Shown piece by piece: positions 8,489 through 16,412 of a DNA stretch of 37,282 nucleotides. A program made the translations under genes and the position numbers. Source of the stretch: Deltaproteobacteria bacterium (lineage in GTDB: Bacteria; Desulfobacterota; Desulfomonilia; UBA1062); contig JAKPQL010000127.1 of NCBI GenBank assembly GCA_029547045.1, forward strand, positions 1 to 37,282, in the 5' to 3' direction. Below the pieces are notes generated by a model that had not been told where the DNA came from, ran no database searches, and worked only from the letters and a program-made list of their open reading frames with translations. Numbering within the stretch: position 1 is the first letter of the stretch; each line of letters opens with the position of its first letter.

Positions 8489-9250
8489 TCAGCCGAACGC
8501 CGTCTTCAGGTCCTCGTCCTTCGGGTAGCTGATGAGCACCGCCCGGTGCGGACCGTGGAACACGAACATGCTGCCCGCGCCCGCCGCCGAGGCCCTGCCC
8601 TCCTTCACCGCCGCGGCCAGGTCGGCCACGGAACCGGCGCCGCCGCAGGCCACCACCGGGATGTTCACGCGGCCCGTCACGGCGCGGATCAGGTCCAGGT
8701 CGTAGCCCTTCATGGTGCCGTCCCGGTCGATGGAGTTGAGTACGAGCTCGCCCGCGCCAAGCCGCTCCATCTCCGCCGCGAAGGCCATGGGGTCGAGGCC
8801 TGTGGCCTTCCTGCCGCCCCGGGTGCACACCTCGTATTTACCCCAGAAGGTCTTCCTCACGTCCATGGACACCACCACGCTCTGCGAGCCCACGAGCCCC
8901 GCGGCTTCGGACACCAGTCCCGGGTTCTCGAAGGCCGAGGTGTTGATCACCACCTTCTCCACGCCCAGGCCCAGGATGGTCCTGACCTGGTCAAGGGACC
9001 TGATGCCGCCGCCGTAGCCCAGCGGCATGAAGGCCTCGCTCGCGATGTCCTCGAGCAGGGCGTAGGGCGGCTCCCTGCCCTCGACGGTGGCCGCGATGTC
9101 GAGGAACACGAGCTCGTCGACCTCCTTGTCGTTGAAGATCTTCACGATGTTGATGGGGTCGCCCAGGTACTTCGGGTCCTTGAACCTGACGGTCTTGACC
9201 AGGCCCTGGTTTTTCAGCAGCAGGCAGGGGATGACGCGGGGCCGGTACAT
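8489..9250 (-). CDS. hisF2: HisF-like cyclase subunit homologue (HisF2) for acetamidino-sugar synthesis
   Basis: 253 aa, TIM-barrel HisF family. The start is typical of the HisF2 branch: RPRVIPCLLLKNQGLVK, then FKDPKYLGDPINIVKIFN. Where HisF of histidine biosynthesis has catalytic Asp11 (CLDV), this protein has Leu11; the second Asp is kept in SMDV. LGYGGGIRS and SIDRDGT phosphate-loop motifs are present. The change fits a protein that passes ammonia from HisH2 to WbpG rather than making imidazole glycerol phosphate. It follows hisH2 with one base between stop and start. No other his genes are nearby, which argues against histidine synthesis. Confidence 0.9.
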   Translation of the reverse strand: MYRPRVIPCLLLKNQGLVKTVRFKDPKYLGDPINIVKIFNDKEVDELVFLDIAATVEGREPPYALLEDIASEAFMPLGYGGGIRSLDQVRTILGLGVEKVVINTSAFENPGLVSEAAGLVGSQSVVVSMDVRKTFWGKYEVCTRGGRKATGLDPMAFAAEMERLGAGELVLNSIDRDGTMKGYDLDLIRAVTGRVNIPVVACGGAGSVADLAAAVKEGRASAAGAGSMFVFHGPHRAVLISYPKDEDLKTAFG

Positions 9251-9251
9251 G

Positions 9252-9869
9252 CTACGCCGGGCTCCAGTCGGCGAAGTTTTTCAGCAGCCGGAGGCCGAAC
9301 CGGTGGCTCTTCTCAGGGTGGAACTGCACGCCCAGGATGTTGGCGCGGCCCACGGCCGAGGTGAAGGCGAACCCGTACTCGGTGCGGGCGAGCACGTCGG
9401 CCTGGTTGGCGCAGACCATGTGGTAGGAGTGGACGAAGTAGAAGCGGTTCTCGTGCTCGAGGCCCGCGAAGAGCGGGTGCGGCCGGGGGATGTCGAGCAT
9501 GTTCCACCCCATGTGCGGCACCCGCAGGGCGTTGTTCTCGAACCCGAACCGCACCGACTCCGCGTCGATCCAGCCCAGGCCGGGCCGGGTGCCCTCGGCG
9601 CTCTTCCTTCCCAGGAGCTGCATGCCCAGGCACACGCCGAGGATGGGGGTATGCTCCCCGATGACCTTCCGGTGGAGCACCTCGGCGAGGCCGCGCTCGT
9701 GCAGGCGTGCCATGCCAGCGTCGAAGGCGCCCACGCCGGGCAGGATGAGCCTGCTGGCGTTCTCGATGTCCCGGACCTCGGAGGTGACCTCCGAGGCCGC
9801 CCCGGCCTTCTTGAGCATGTTGGCCATGGAGCCCAAGTTGCCCAGGCCGTAGTCGATGATGGTGATCAT
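9252..9869 (-). CDS. hisH2: HisH-like glutamine amidotransferase (HisH2)
   Basis: 205 aa class I glutaminase. The start is the ATG at 9869, giving the canonical MITIIDYGLGNLGS; the frame continues upstream to 10076 only inside the flippase gene. The nucleophile is C80 in LGVCLGMQLL, with H184 and E186 in VQFHPEKS completing the triad; PGVGAFD and PHMGWN are also conserved. It hydrolyses glutamine and supplies ammonia to the HisF2/WbpG partners. Its ATG overlaps the flippase stop (ATGA), implying translational coupling. The sequence is GC-rich right up to this overlap, whereas the flippase is AT-rich, so a compositional boundary falls exactly at the gene boundary. Confidence 0.92.
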   Translation of the reverse strand: MITIIDYGLGNLGSMANMLKKAGAASEVTSEVRDIENASRLILPGVGAFDAGMARLHERGLAEVLHRKVIGEHTPILGVCLGMQLLGRKSAEGTRPGLGWIDAESVRFGFENNALRVPHMGWNMLDIPRPHPLFAGLEHENRFYFVHSYHMVCANQADVLARTEYGFAFTSAVGRANILGVQFHPEKSHRFGLRLLKNFADWSPA

Positions 9870-11347
9870 GTCTTTTTTCGGGTAAATCTTTCTTTCACTG
9901 TGAGAAGATATGATGTGAAGAATATAATATCGTTCCGAGTCAAGAAATATCGCCATGCTACCAAGAAGAAGACACAAATTATTAAAGGACCCGTGAAGTA
10001 TTTCAGCGTTAACATGTTTAAAAGGAAAAAGATTGTGGTGCAAAGTAAAGCAAGAACTGACAATCCCAAATACCATTTCATATCGATTCGAAAAAGAACC
10101 AGATGTGATATCAATACAATGAAGATTACAGTGCCGAGGATCATGGCTGTCATGTTCGACAGTGCTGCTCCATTGATACCAAGTGATGGGATGAGCAATA
10201 CCATTAATAAAATACCTGATATTGCGGAGAATGCATCAAGGAAAAAGGACGCTTCAGGTCGACCTATGCTTGTGAAGATGCTTCCAATCGAACCACTGAT
10301 GCTCCCTCGTATCACCCTTCCGGCAATCATGATGATCAAGGGGAGGCTGGATGCAAGGTAGCTTTCTCCAAACAGGAATCCGATGATCTCTTCTGTGTAG
10401 AAAACAATAAATAAACCCATGGGCACCAGAACGAGCGCGGTATACTTCATACTCTTGTCGAGCATGATCGTTAATTGATGGACTTCGTCCTTCCCTGAAA
10501 ACTCTGATGCCGCCGGATATGTGATCTTCTGTATTGCAGTAGGAATGAATGCAAGGATCATACTTATGGATATTGCAATACTGTAGAACCCCACAGCAGA
10601 CCTGTTAAGGAAAAACCCAATCAAGAGGATGTCGCTGTTCGCTGCAATGATATTCATTGCATCACTGCCGAACAGGTACCGTCCGTATCCGAGAAGTATC
10701 AAGGCTTTCTCTCGAAGGAAGGTGAAGTCAACATGATAGAATCGCAATGAAGCTGCCAGTGAAACTATGCTGGTAAATGCCATGCTTATTACTAGTCCTG
10801 ACACAGCACCTTTCAAAGCAAACCCCATAGCCACAAACGCAGTCGTAAAAGTGATCATGGTAATACTCTGGAGGAAGATCAAAAAAGCATATCGTCTCAT
10901 CCAACGCAGCCCGTTGACGAGGGCTATGGATGTCTGGAAGATGCAGGTGAATGGAAATATCAAGGCAAGCAACTTCAACAGACTCGAAAGCTCAGGCATG
11001 TTAAATATTGTTGAAAGGGTGCTTGACAGAATATAAACCACAATCCCGGCAACAACGCCTAACAGGATAGATAGTAATACCCCAGTTGTCATGAATTGGT
11101 TCAATTGGTTCCTATCATCACGGTATTCTGCAGAAAATTTTATTATAGCCGTTGGTATGCCAAAGGCTGCGGCCATCATGGTGATGCTGTATATTGTTAT
11201 CACCATCTGATACAGGCCGAGATCTGAAGGCCCAAGCCATCTGGCGAGAAATATTCTTAGGATAAAGCTAAGAGGAATCGTGATGAATGAGCTTGCAAAG
11301 GCCCAACTCACATCGATGGCAAACTGTCGTGCTTGCTTCGTAGTCAT
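9866..11347 (-). CDS. wzx: Wzx-type polysaccharide flippase (MATE/MOP superfamily)
   Basis: 493 aa with 12-14 hydrophobic segments spread over the whole length, as in Wzx/RfbX and related polysaccharide exporters. The N-terminus (FAIDVSWAFASSFITIPLSFILRIFLARWLGPSDLGLYQM) is typical: a helix, then LARWLGPSDLGLYQ before TM2. It would move the undecaprenyl-diphosphate-linked repeat unit across the inner membrane. It sits between a glycosyltransferase and hisH2 on one strand, overlaps hisH2 by ATGA, and leaves 42 bp to the gene before it. The gene is markedly AT-rich compared with hisH2 and belongs to the first foreign-looking block. Confidence 0.88.
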   Translation of the reverse strand: MTTKQARQFAIDVSWAFASSFITIPLSFILRIFLARWLGPSDLGLYQMVITIYSITMMAAAFGIPTAIIKFSAEYRDDRNQLNQFMTTGVLLSILLGVVAGIVVYILSSTLSTIFNMPELSSLLKLLALIFPFTCIFQTSIALVNGLRWMRRYAFLIFLQSITMITFTTAFVAMGFALKGAVSGLVISMAFTSIVSLAASLRFYHVDFTFLREKALILLGYGRYLFGSDAMNIIAANSDILLIGFFLNRSAVGFYSIAISISMILAFIPTAIQKITYPAASEFSGKDEVHQLTIMLDKSMKYTALVLVPMGLFIVFYTEEIIGFLFGESYLASSLPLIIMIAGRVIRGSISGSIGSIFTSIGRPEASFFLDAFSAISGILLMVLLIPSLGINGAALSNMTAMILGTVIFIVLISHLVLFRIDMKWYLGLSVLALLCTTIFFLLNMLTLKYFTGPLIICVFFLVAWRYFLTRNDIIFFTSYLLTVKERFTRKKT

Positions 11348-11389
11348 GTATGTTCCGTGGTGGTACTACAAGGGATCAGAAGGCGTTAA

Positions 11390-12661
11390 TCAATTGACAA
11401 GTGCTCGAATACTTTTTGCGAATGAGCTGAAGTTCTTGTCAGCATTGAATGTCTTGTTCCAGTTTTCCTTGCTAGCACTCCTTCTTTCAGAGAATGTACG
11501 CGGGTCTTCCAGTAGCGAGTCAATGGCCGATGCTATCTCTTCAGGAGCTGGATTAGGTCTGATAAGCTTACCCACTTTGTCTGATACGATTTCAGGTGTT
11601 CCCCCTACGGATGTTGCAATCACAGGTATTCCGCAGCTTTGTGCTTCCATTATTGAAACTGATATGCCCTCTGATAAACTCGTATTCATAAAGATGTCCA
11701 AGGGTGTATTTTTATAAAACTCAAACACATCTGGATTATTCAATTGCCCCAGAAACTGATAATGCAAGTTGGTCGGCATAGTCTCAACAGCAAGCTCTTC
11801 AAGCTGATTTTTCAGTGGCCCATCTCCAATATGATACCAGATGAATTGTTGATTGTGTTTCCGTTTTGCCAACTCAGCGAGTCCCCTGATAGCGAGGCCC
11901 AGACGTTTGACATCTACCATATAGGAGCAGGATACTATCCTGATTGTCCCATCACGGGATGGCTCGGATAAGAGACCGGGGTCTGGAACACCGAGCCTAG
12001 AAACATGATATTTATGGATAAACTCGGGGTATTTAACGTTTAGATAATTTTTTCCCTGTTCGGAAATGAAATAAATGCGATCTATCAGTTCCAAGGTCTT
12101 CTTTCTACAGGGAATTAAGGGGGGATTATGCCTTTCGTGGTAGAGATCAAAGCCATGGGCCCTGCTGATAAGTTTAATCTCAGGAAATGTTTTTTTTGTA
12201 AGGCCTATGCCTAATGTGACAGCTTCGAGCCAGTAGGTATAGAAAAGAGTCTGTTCGAGACCGATCTTTTTTTCTCTTATGAATTTTGTAAGCCACCTCT
12301 TCGTTAACGTTGCCCTGCCGACATATCCAGCCAGTCTCATGAGGTATTTGTTATTCATTGATATAGTTAAGTTGTCGGCGATGTCTTTATAGAACATGGA
12401 AGATAGAATGGAGTGGACAGTGTAGGTCAGCAATGATTGAGTGAGTGATAGTCTCAGATAGTATGCCAGGCTTTCATCAACATCAACATTCTCTGGTACT
12501 GGGCACTTATCTCCATCCAGACTTGCCGGAATGATAATAACCCTATCAAATGATTTTATGAGGTAATGGATTTCCGGGTTAAGAAATGTATCCTCTGCTT
12601 TACCGCTATATGGGTAGGAGAGGGGAAAGAGAATCAATACAGAATCATGTGATGAGGTCAT
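11390..12661 (-). CDS. Glycosyltransferase, GT-B fold, family 4 type
   Basis: 423 aa from the ATG at 12661, which overlaps the stop of the preceding methyltransferase (ATGA); the frame is open upstream to 12739 but that part lies in the methyltransferase gene. The C-terminal half has the nucleotide-sugar domain: RIVSCSYMVDVKRLGLAI, the YHIGDGPLK turn, SEGISVSIMEAQSCGIPVIA with the acidic pair of the E-x7-E type, and GGTPEIV. The N-terminal half has ISRAHGFDLYH. These are features of retaining GT4 enzymes acting on lipid-linked intermediates at the cytoplasmic membrane face. Sugar specificity cannot be read. It lies in AT-rich block 1. Confidence 0.88.
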   Translation of the reverse strand: MTSSHDSVLILFPLSYPYSGKAEDTFLNPEIHYLIKSFDRVIIIPASLDGDKCPVPENVDVDESLAYYLRLSLTQSLLTYTVHSILSSMFYKDIADNLTISMNNKYLMRLAGYVGRATLTKRWLTKFIREKKIGLEQTLFYTYWLEAVTLGIGLTKKTFPEIKLISRAHGFDLYHERHNPPLIPCRKKTLELIDRIYFISEQGKNYLNVKYPEFIHKYHVSRLGVPDPGLLSEPSRDGTIRIVSCSYMVDVKRLGLAIRGLAELAKRKHNQQFIWYHIGDGPLKNQLEELAVETMPTNLHYQFLGQLNNPDVFEFYKNTPLDIFMNTSLSEGISVSIMEAQSCGIPVIATSVGGTPEIVSDKVGKLIRPNPAPEEIASAIDSLLEDPRTFSERRSASKENWNKTFNADKNFSSFAKSIRALVN

Positions 12662-13380
12662 ACGTGAATGACCATGAGGAGAGTTTCGCGGAAGGCGGGA
12701 AATCTTTTTAACAAAAACCTTGTAAATGAATTTGACCATTTTTGTCTAAGGGGAAATGGTTCACAGAATTGAAAATGATCGACTTTGTAATGAGCTACAG
12801 TCGCAATCTTGGCTAACGTATAAGGTGTGAACCAATACCGATGGTCACTGTTTATGAACTCTTTATGAGAGAAAACATGCCTGAAGTTAAGCAAAGCAAA
12901 GGCATTCGGCACTGTGATTATGATTCTCTCAATAGAACCTGAGTACTTATTAAATAAAGATTGTAATAGGCCCGTTGGGTTGTCGACGTGCTCCAGGATT
13001 TCACCCATAATCATATAGTCCCATTGCTCAGAGGAGACCTCACAAACATTGTCATTTGCAAGATCAGCATAAAGCACATCTTGAAAACCCAGGTTGCTCC
13101 TTATGTACTCAATACCATCCTTATTAATATCTACCCCAAGGCATCTCGAAGACACGGCACAAAGCCTCGAATGAAGCCACTTGTTCTCTTTAATTTTTTG
13201 TTCAATCAAAGGGAGATGGTCACAACAACCCATATGAATTATTCTTTTGTTTGAAGCCAACTCTTCTATCAAAGATAATCGATCAGGGATCTTGTACTCT
13301 TTCTCAGCGATTTCTATTTTCAGGCCGGCTGTGAATTGAGTGCCTGAAAGGTAACCAATGATGTCTTTATTGAAATACAT
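12658..13380 (-). CDS. Class I SAM-dependent methyltransferase
   Basis: 240 aa. RIIHMGCCDH matches the position of motif I, GVDINKDGIEYI gives the acidic residue that contacts the SAM ribose, and MGEILEHVDNPTGLL is the post-II EHxxxP signature common in small-molecule methyltransferases of glycan clusters. GCCDH is a variation on the usual GxGxG. Its stop overlaps the start of the glycosyltransferase at 12661, so the two are probably translated together. It may methylate a sugar of the repeat unit or its terminal residue; the target is not known. AT-rich, part of block 1. Confidence 0.8.
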   Translation of the reverse strand: MYFNKDIIGYLSGTQFTAGLKIEIAEKEYKIPDRLSLIEELASNKRIIHMGCCDHLPLIEQKIKENKWLHSRLCAVSSRCLGVDINKDGIEYIRSNLGFQDVLYADLANDNVCEVSSEQWDYMIMGEILEHVDNPTGLLQSLFNKYSGSIERIIITVPNAFALLNFRHVFSHKEFINSDHRYWFTPYTLAKIATVAHYKVDHFQFCEPFPLRQKWSNSFTRFLLKRFPAFRETLLMVIHV

Positions 13381-13412
13381 GGATAATGTACCTCGATAAT
13401 ATGAAAGTATTC

Positions 13413-14423
13413 CTATAGTTGGTTTTTGCTAGGTTGCACGCTAGAGATTTTATCATTGTGTGGTTTATCATATTTTACCCGTATAAGCAGAAAGCAGGCC
13501 TGGTCCCCATCTCCCAGCGCATTCAGCTCCCCGGCCCTCTTTCTGAAGCGTGCCATGTCCCTGCGGCCGAAGGGCGACCGGCCCGGGTTCACCCGGTACG
13601 ACCTCGCGTCGTTCAGGGGTATGTCCCTGCAATACTGCTCGCTCCCCCAGAACTGGAATGCGCCCGAGTCGTACAGCACCTCCTCCACCCTGAACCCGTG
13701 CCTCTCCGCCATTTCCCTGAAGCCCTTCTCCGAGAAGACGCAGACATGCCTGGGCGCGTCGAGCTGCACCCAGTCCACCCCGTACGTCCGCCAGGCAAAG
13801 GACTGCGCCACGGGCATCCTCACTAGGACCCGGCCGCCCGGGGCGACAATCCGCTCGAGTTCTGCAAGGGCGGCCACGGGGTCGGGCACATGCTCGAGGG
13901 AGTGGTGGAACATGACCACGTCGAAGGTGCCTTCAAGCCCCTGTAGGTCCGTCTTCTTCAGCACCACGCTGCCTCCTGCACGCACATGGTCGGGCAGGTA
14001 GGGGTCGATGCCGGTGAGGTCCGTGAAGCCGAGCCCTGCCAGGAGGAGCAGGTTCATGCCCCTGCCGCACCCCACATCCAGGATCCTGCTGCTCCGGGGG
14101 AGGTCCACCACGCGCTCGATCCAGGCGAAGGCATTCAGGTCAACCGCCAGGGCTGCAGGCATCCTGAGCACGGGAATACGGCGCATGAGGACAAGTGCGT
14201 GCGCGGCCAGGCGGGCCATGAGCGCATCGTGTCTTTTCGGCGCAAAGGAATAGTACCCCCGGGGGTAGAACCGCCCCATGTCCCGGGGTATGTCCTTGAG
14301 GTACAGGCTCCCGCACCGCGGGCATTCCAGGTAGTCGAAGCGTTCCCGCGAGCCGTACATCATCTCGCGCGCAGTGTGCACGGCGGTGTTTACCATGTTC
14401 GAACAGACTTTGCAGGGTTCCAT
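13413..14423 (-). CDS. Class I SAM-dependent methyltransferase with N-terminal zinc-ribbon-like cysteines
   Basis: 336 aa. Two CxxC pairs (C4/C7 and C34/C37) suggest a zinc ribbon. Motif I ILDVGCGRG is at 114-122, then GIDPY, and HHSLEHVPDPVAAL as the post-II motif. This architecture recurs in methyltransferases of polysaccharide loci. The body is GC-rich, but the last roughly 25 codons (after CFLLIRVKY) are AT-rich and encode a polar tail, DKPHNDKISSVQPSKNQL, unlike a conserved ending. The compositional change about 13490 falls inside this gene, so the original C-terminus may have been replaced when block 1 was inserted. It is downstream of the glycosyltransferase at 14498. Confidence 0.85.
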   Translation of the reverse strand: MEPCKVCSNMVNTAVHTAREMMYGSRERFDYLECPRCGSLYLKDIPRDMGRFYPRGYYSFAPKRHDALMARLAAHALVLMRRIPVLRMPAALAVDLNAFAWIERVVDLPRSSRILDVGCGRGMNLLLLAGLGFTDLTGIDPYLPDHVRAGGSVVLKKTDLQGLEGTFDVVMFHHSLEHVPDPVAALAELERIVAPGGRVLVRMPVAQSFAWRTYGVDWVQLDAPRHVCVFSEKGFREMAERHGFRVEEVLYDSGAFQFWGSEQYCRDIPLNDARSYRVNPGRSPFGRRDMARFRKRAGELNALGDGDQACFLLIRVKYDKPHNDKISSVQPSKNQL

Positions 14424-14497
14424 GCTAGAATTCCCATGGCCGGGAAGCCGCTCACGGTATCAGGGGGCTCCCCATGCCCGTCCTCGTCAGTACCTGC

Positions 14498-15772
14498 CTA
14501 CACAAGCACGTCCAGGAAGCCCTCGTACTGGTGCTCCCTGCTGAAGTGCAGGAAGTCCCCCCTCCGGGGGGCGGGCAGGTTGCCGACATCCCAATCCGCG
14601 AGCACCCGCTCCATGGTACTCAGCATGTCCTTCGTGTCGTACAGGTCCATGGCGTAGCCCAGGCCGTGCTCGCGCACCATGCGGGACGCCTCCATGTCCG
14701 CAGGCCCCACGGACAGGATGGGGCGGCCGGCGAGCACGTAGTCGAAGAACTTGCCCGTGATCACCTCGTCCGCGCCCTCTTGCTCCGAGTGCAGGAGCAG
14801 GAGCGCGTCCATGTCCTGCATCCGCTTCAAGGCCTCGCCGTGGGGGATGGCGTCGTGGATCTCCAGGGAGAGCTTCTCGTTCCAGGCGGGGGATATGGAG
14901 ATGCTGCCGTAGAACACGAGCCTGACCGGCTGGCGTAGCTTCTCCAGTGCCTGGAAGAACAGGCCGGGGTTTCTGAAGCCGCGCTCGTGCTCGATCAGCG
15001 AGCCGAAGTACCCGATGGTGATCACGTCGCTGGTGGGAGTTGCAGGGGGCGGGGCGAAGTCATCCGGGGCATCGAACCCGTTCATCACGAGGCGCGCCTT
15101 GTGCGTCACGTCGAAGAAGCGGCGGTTCACCTTGTCCAGCATGGGGGAAGTGCAGTACACGAAGCGGTCGCAGGCCGCCAGGACCCGCGCCTCGAGGAAG
15201 GCGTTCAGGGCCTGGAAGGGCAGCGTGCGCTTGCGGAAGATCGAGGTGGTGTTCCAGGTGTCGCGGTAGTCCACCACGAGGTTGACCATGTCCTTCAGGG
15301 CGAGCTTCACGAGCCAGCCCGCTACCTGCATGCTGTGGGGAGGAGACGACACCACCACGTTCCTGATGCCGTGCCTGCGGATGAGCTGCAGGGCTTTTGC
15401 CGCAAAGAGCGGCGCGGTGTAGACGGCCGGGTCGGGCACACTCACTTCCCTGGCGAACGACCGCAGGGCGGGCATGAGGCGGGAGACCGGCTTTCCGGGC
15501 TGATCTTTGGCCGATGGTCGTGCCCTCCGGGACAGGGCCAGGGTGCTCGCGTACTGGAACGGGTCGACCACATAGGAGGCGCTCACCTTGTCCAGCACGC
15601 CCCCGTAGCCGAAGCAGCCCATGTCCATGCCCCTGGCGGCGAGCACGTGTGTGGCCACGCCCCTGTCCGCGAGGAACTCGGCGAGCTTCAGCATGCGCAG
15701 CGCGCTCCCTATACTCTGGCAGTAGGGGATGAAGTTGTGGGTGATGATGAGTAAATTTCCGGGTGCGCCCAT
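14498..15772 (-). CDS. Glycosyltransferase family 4 type protein
   Basis: 424 aa; GGAGG five bases before the ATG sets the start. The N-terminus LLIITHNFIPYCQSIGSALRMLKLAEFLADRGVATHVL is the opening of a GT-B enzyme, where the loop after strand 1 binds the acceptor. VVSSPPHSMQVAG, VVDYRDTWN and FVYCTSPMLDKVN are recognisable family motifs. The C-terminal domain has IGYFGSL, ALLLLHSEQE and GKFFDYVLAGRPILSVG, resembling fucosamine-type GT4 enzymes more than mannosyltransferases. The gene is GC-rich and begins just right of the AT-rich, IS-bearing stretch. A methyltransferase follows 74 bp downstream. Donor sugar unknown. Confidence 0.85.
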   Translation of the reverse strand: MGAPGNLLIITHNFIPYCQSIGSALRMLKLAEFLADRGVATHVLAARGMDMGCFGYGGVLDKVSASYVVDPFQYASTLALSRRARPSAKDQPGKPVSRLMPALRSFAREVSVPDPAVYTAPLFAAKALQLIRRHGIRNVVVSSPPHSMQVAGWLVKLALKDMVNLVVDYRDTWNTTSIFRKRTLPFQALNAFLEARVLAACDRFVYCTSPMLDKVNRRFFDVTHKARLVMNGFDAPDDFAPPPATPTSDVITIGYFGSLIEHERGFRNPGLFFQALEKLRQPVRLVFYGSISISPAWNEKLSLEIHDAIPHGEALKRMQDMDALLLLHSEQEGADEVITGKFFDYVLAGRPILSVGPADMEASRMVREHGLGYAMDLYDTKDMLSTMERVLADWDVGNLPAPRRGDFLHFSREHQYEGFLDVLV

Positions 15773-16412
15773 GTGACCTCCAGCAGTCCGTGCCGTAGAA
15801 ACATACTCAGCTTGAGCCCTTTGAATATTCCCGATTTTGATCCGATCCAGTTGGTTTGGTGTTATTTATATTCAGAAACTACCACCTGGACCCCCATCGG
15901 CCGCCTGATATTTCCCTCTTGCCGACCGTCTTACGATTTTACCCATTCTTCAGACAGACCTGTCCCTAGTTCAAGGGTACGTCCTTACTCTTCGTCCAAT
16001 CAGACTCCAGATCACGTCCAAACTTCACGGGTCTCTTCTCAGGGTTCTGCTTGCTCTGTTCACGCACCAGCTTCTTCTGTTTGATCTTCTCTCTGCTCAT
16101 CGGCGTCGAGACCGACCACACCAGCCTTGCATCCACTGCCAGCCCAGCATCTATGGAAAATACCTTCATCGAAAGCTGAGCATTAGCCTTGGCATGGACC
16201 CGCTCCATCACCCTGCTCCCCACACGGTCCCGAAACCGACTGATCATGCTGTGATCAGAGGATGGTTTGCCAATCGGCAGTCCGACAAACACCTTGAAGG
16301 ATAACCGTTCATTTTATATAATACGCACAAAAACCGGCAATCAGTTCGGGACATACAGCATGATAACTAGCATAATCGCCTGCCTCACATATGATTACAT
16401 CTGGACTAGTTC
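15773..16412. other. Gene-poor gap holding an IS5-type remnant
   Basis: This 640-bp AT-rich gap separates the leftward glycosyltransferase (15772) and the rightward acyltransferase (16413), so both promoters should be here. The only recognisable coding trace is the transposase fragment at 15966-16313. The 190 bp next to the glycosyltransferase and the 100 bp next to the acyltransferase show no gene, and no terminal inverted repeats of an insertion sequence were found. Confidence 0.6.
15966..16313 (-). pseudogene. IS5-family transposase remnant
   Basis: The readable fragment runs LSFKVFVGLPIGKPSSDHS, ISRFRDRVG, then AGLAVDARLV and PVKFGRDLESDWT, ending with DVPLN and a stop. These are hallmark segments of IS5-group transposases (GLPIGKPSPDHSTISRFRDR and FSRDLESDWTxxNDVPHYGLKEHASVD), though the conserved residues between are altered. 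It has lost both ends: an in-frame stop lies just upstream of LSF, and downstream, where HYGLKEHASVD should follow, the frame ends. The catalytic DDE domain is therefore incomplete and the element cannot move itself. It marks past IS activity in the AT-rich block. Confidence 0.75.

Larger units (their letters stand above)
9866..13490. other. AT-rich block 1 (flippase, glycosyltransferase, methyltransferase)
   Basis: Base composition falls sharply to AT-rich at the flippase/hisH2 overlap (about 9870) and returns to GC-rich inside the 3' end of the methyltransferase gene at 13413-14423 (about 13490). Three complete genes and the 3' tail of a fourth lie in it. This looks like a horizontally acquired or exchanged segment in the middle of an otherwise GC-rich cluster. 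No insertion sequence is seen at either end. Confidence 0.65.

Noticed and set aside
8489-9869. hisH and hisF as histidine biosynthesis genes
   Set aside because: Asp11 of HisF is replaced by Leu, no other his gene is near, and wbpG lies directly downstream.
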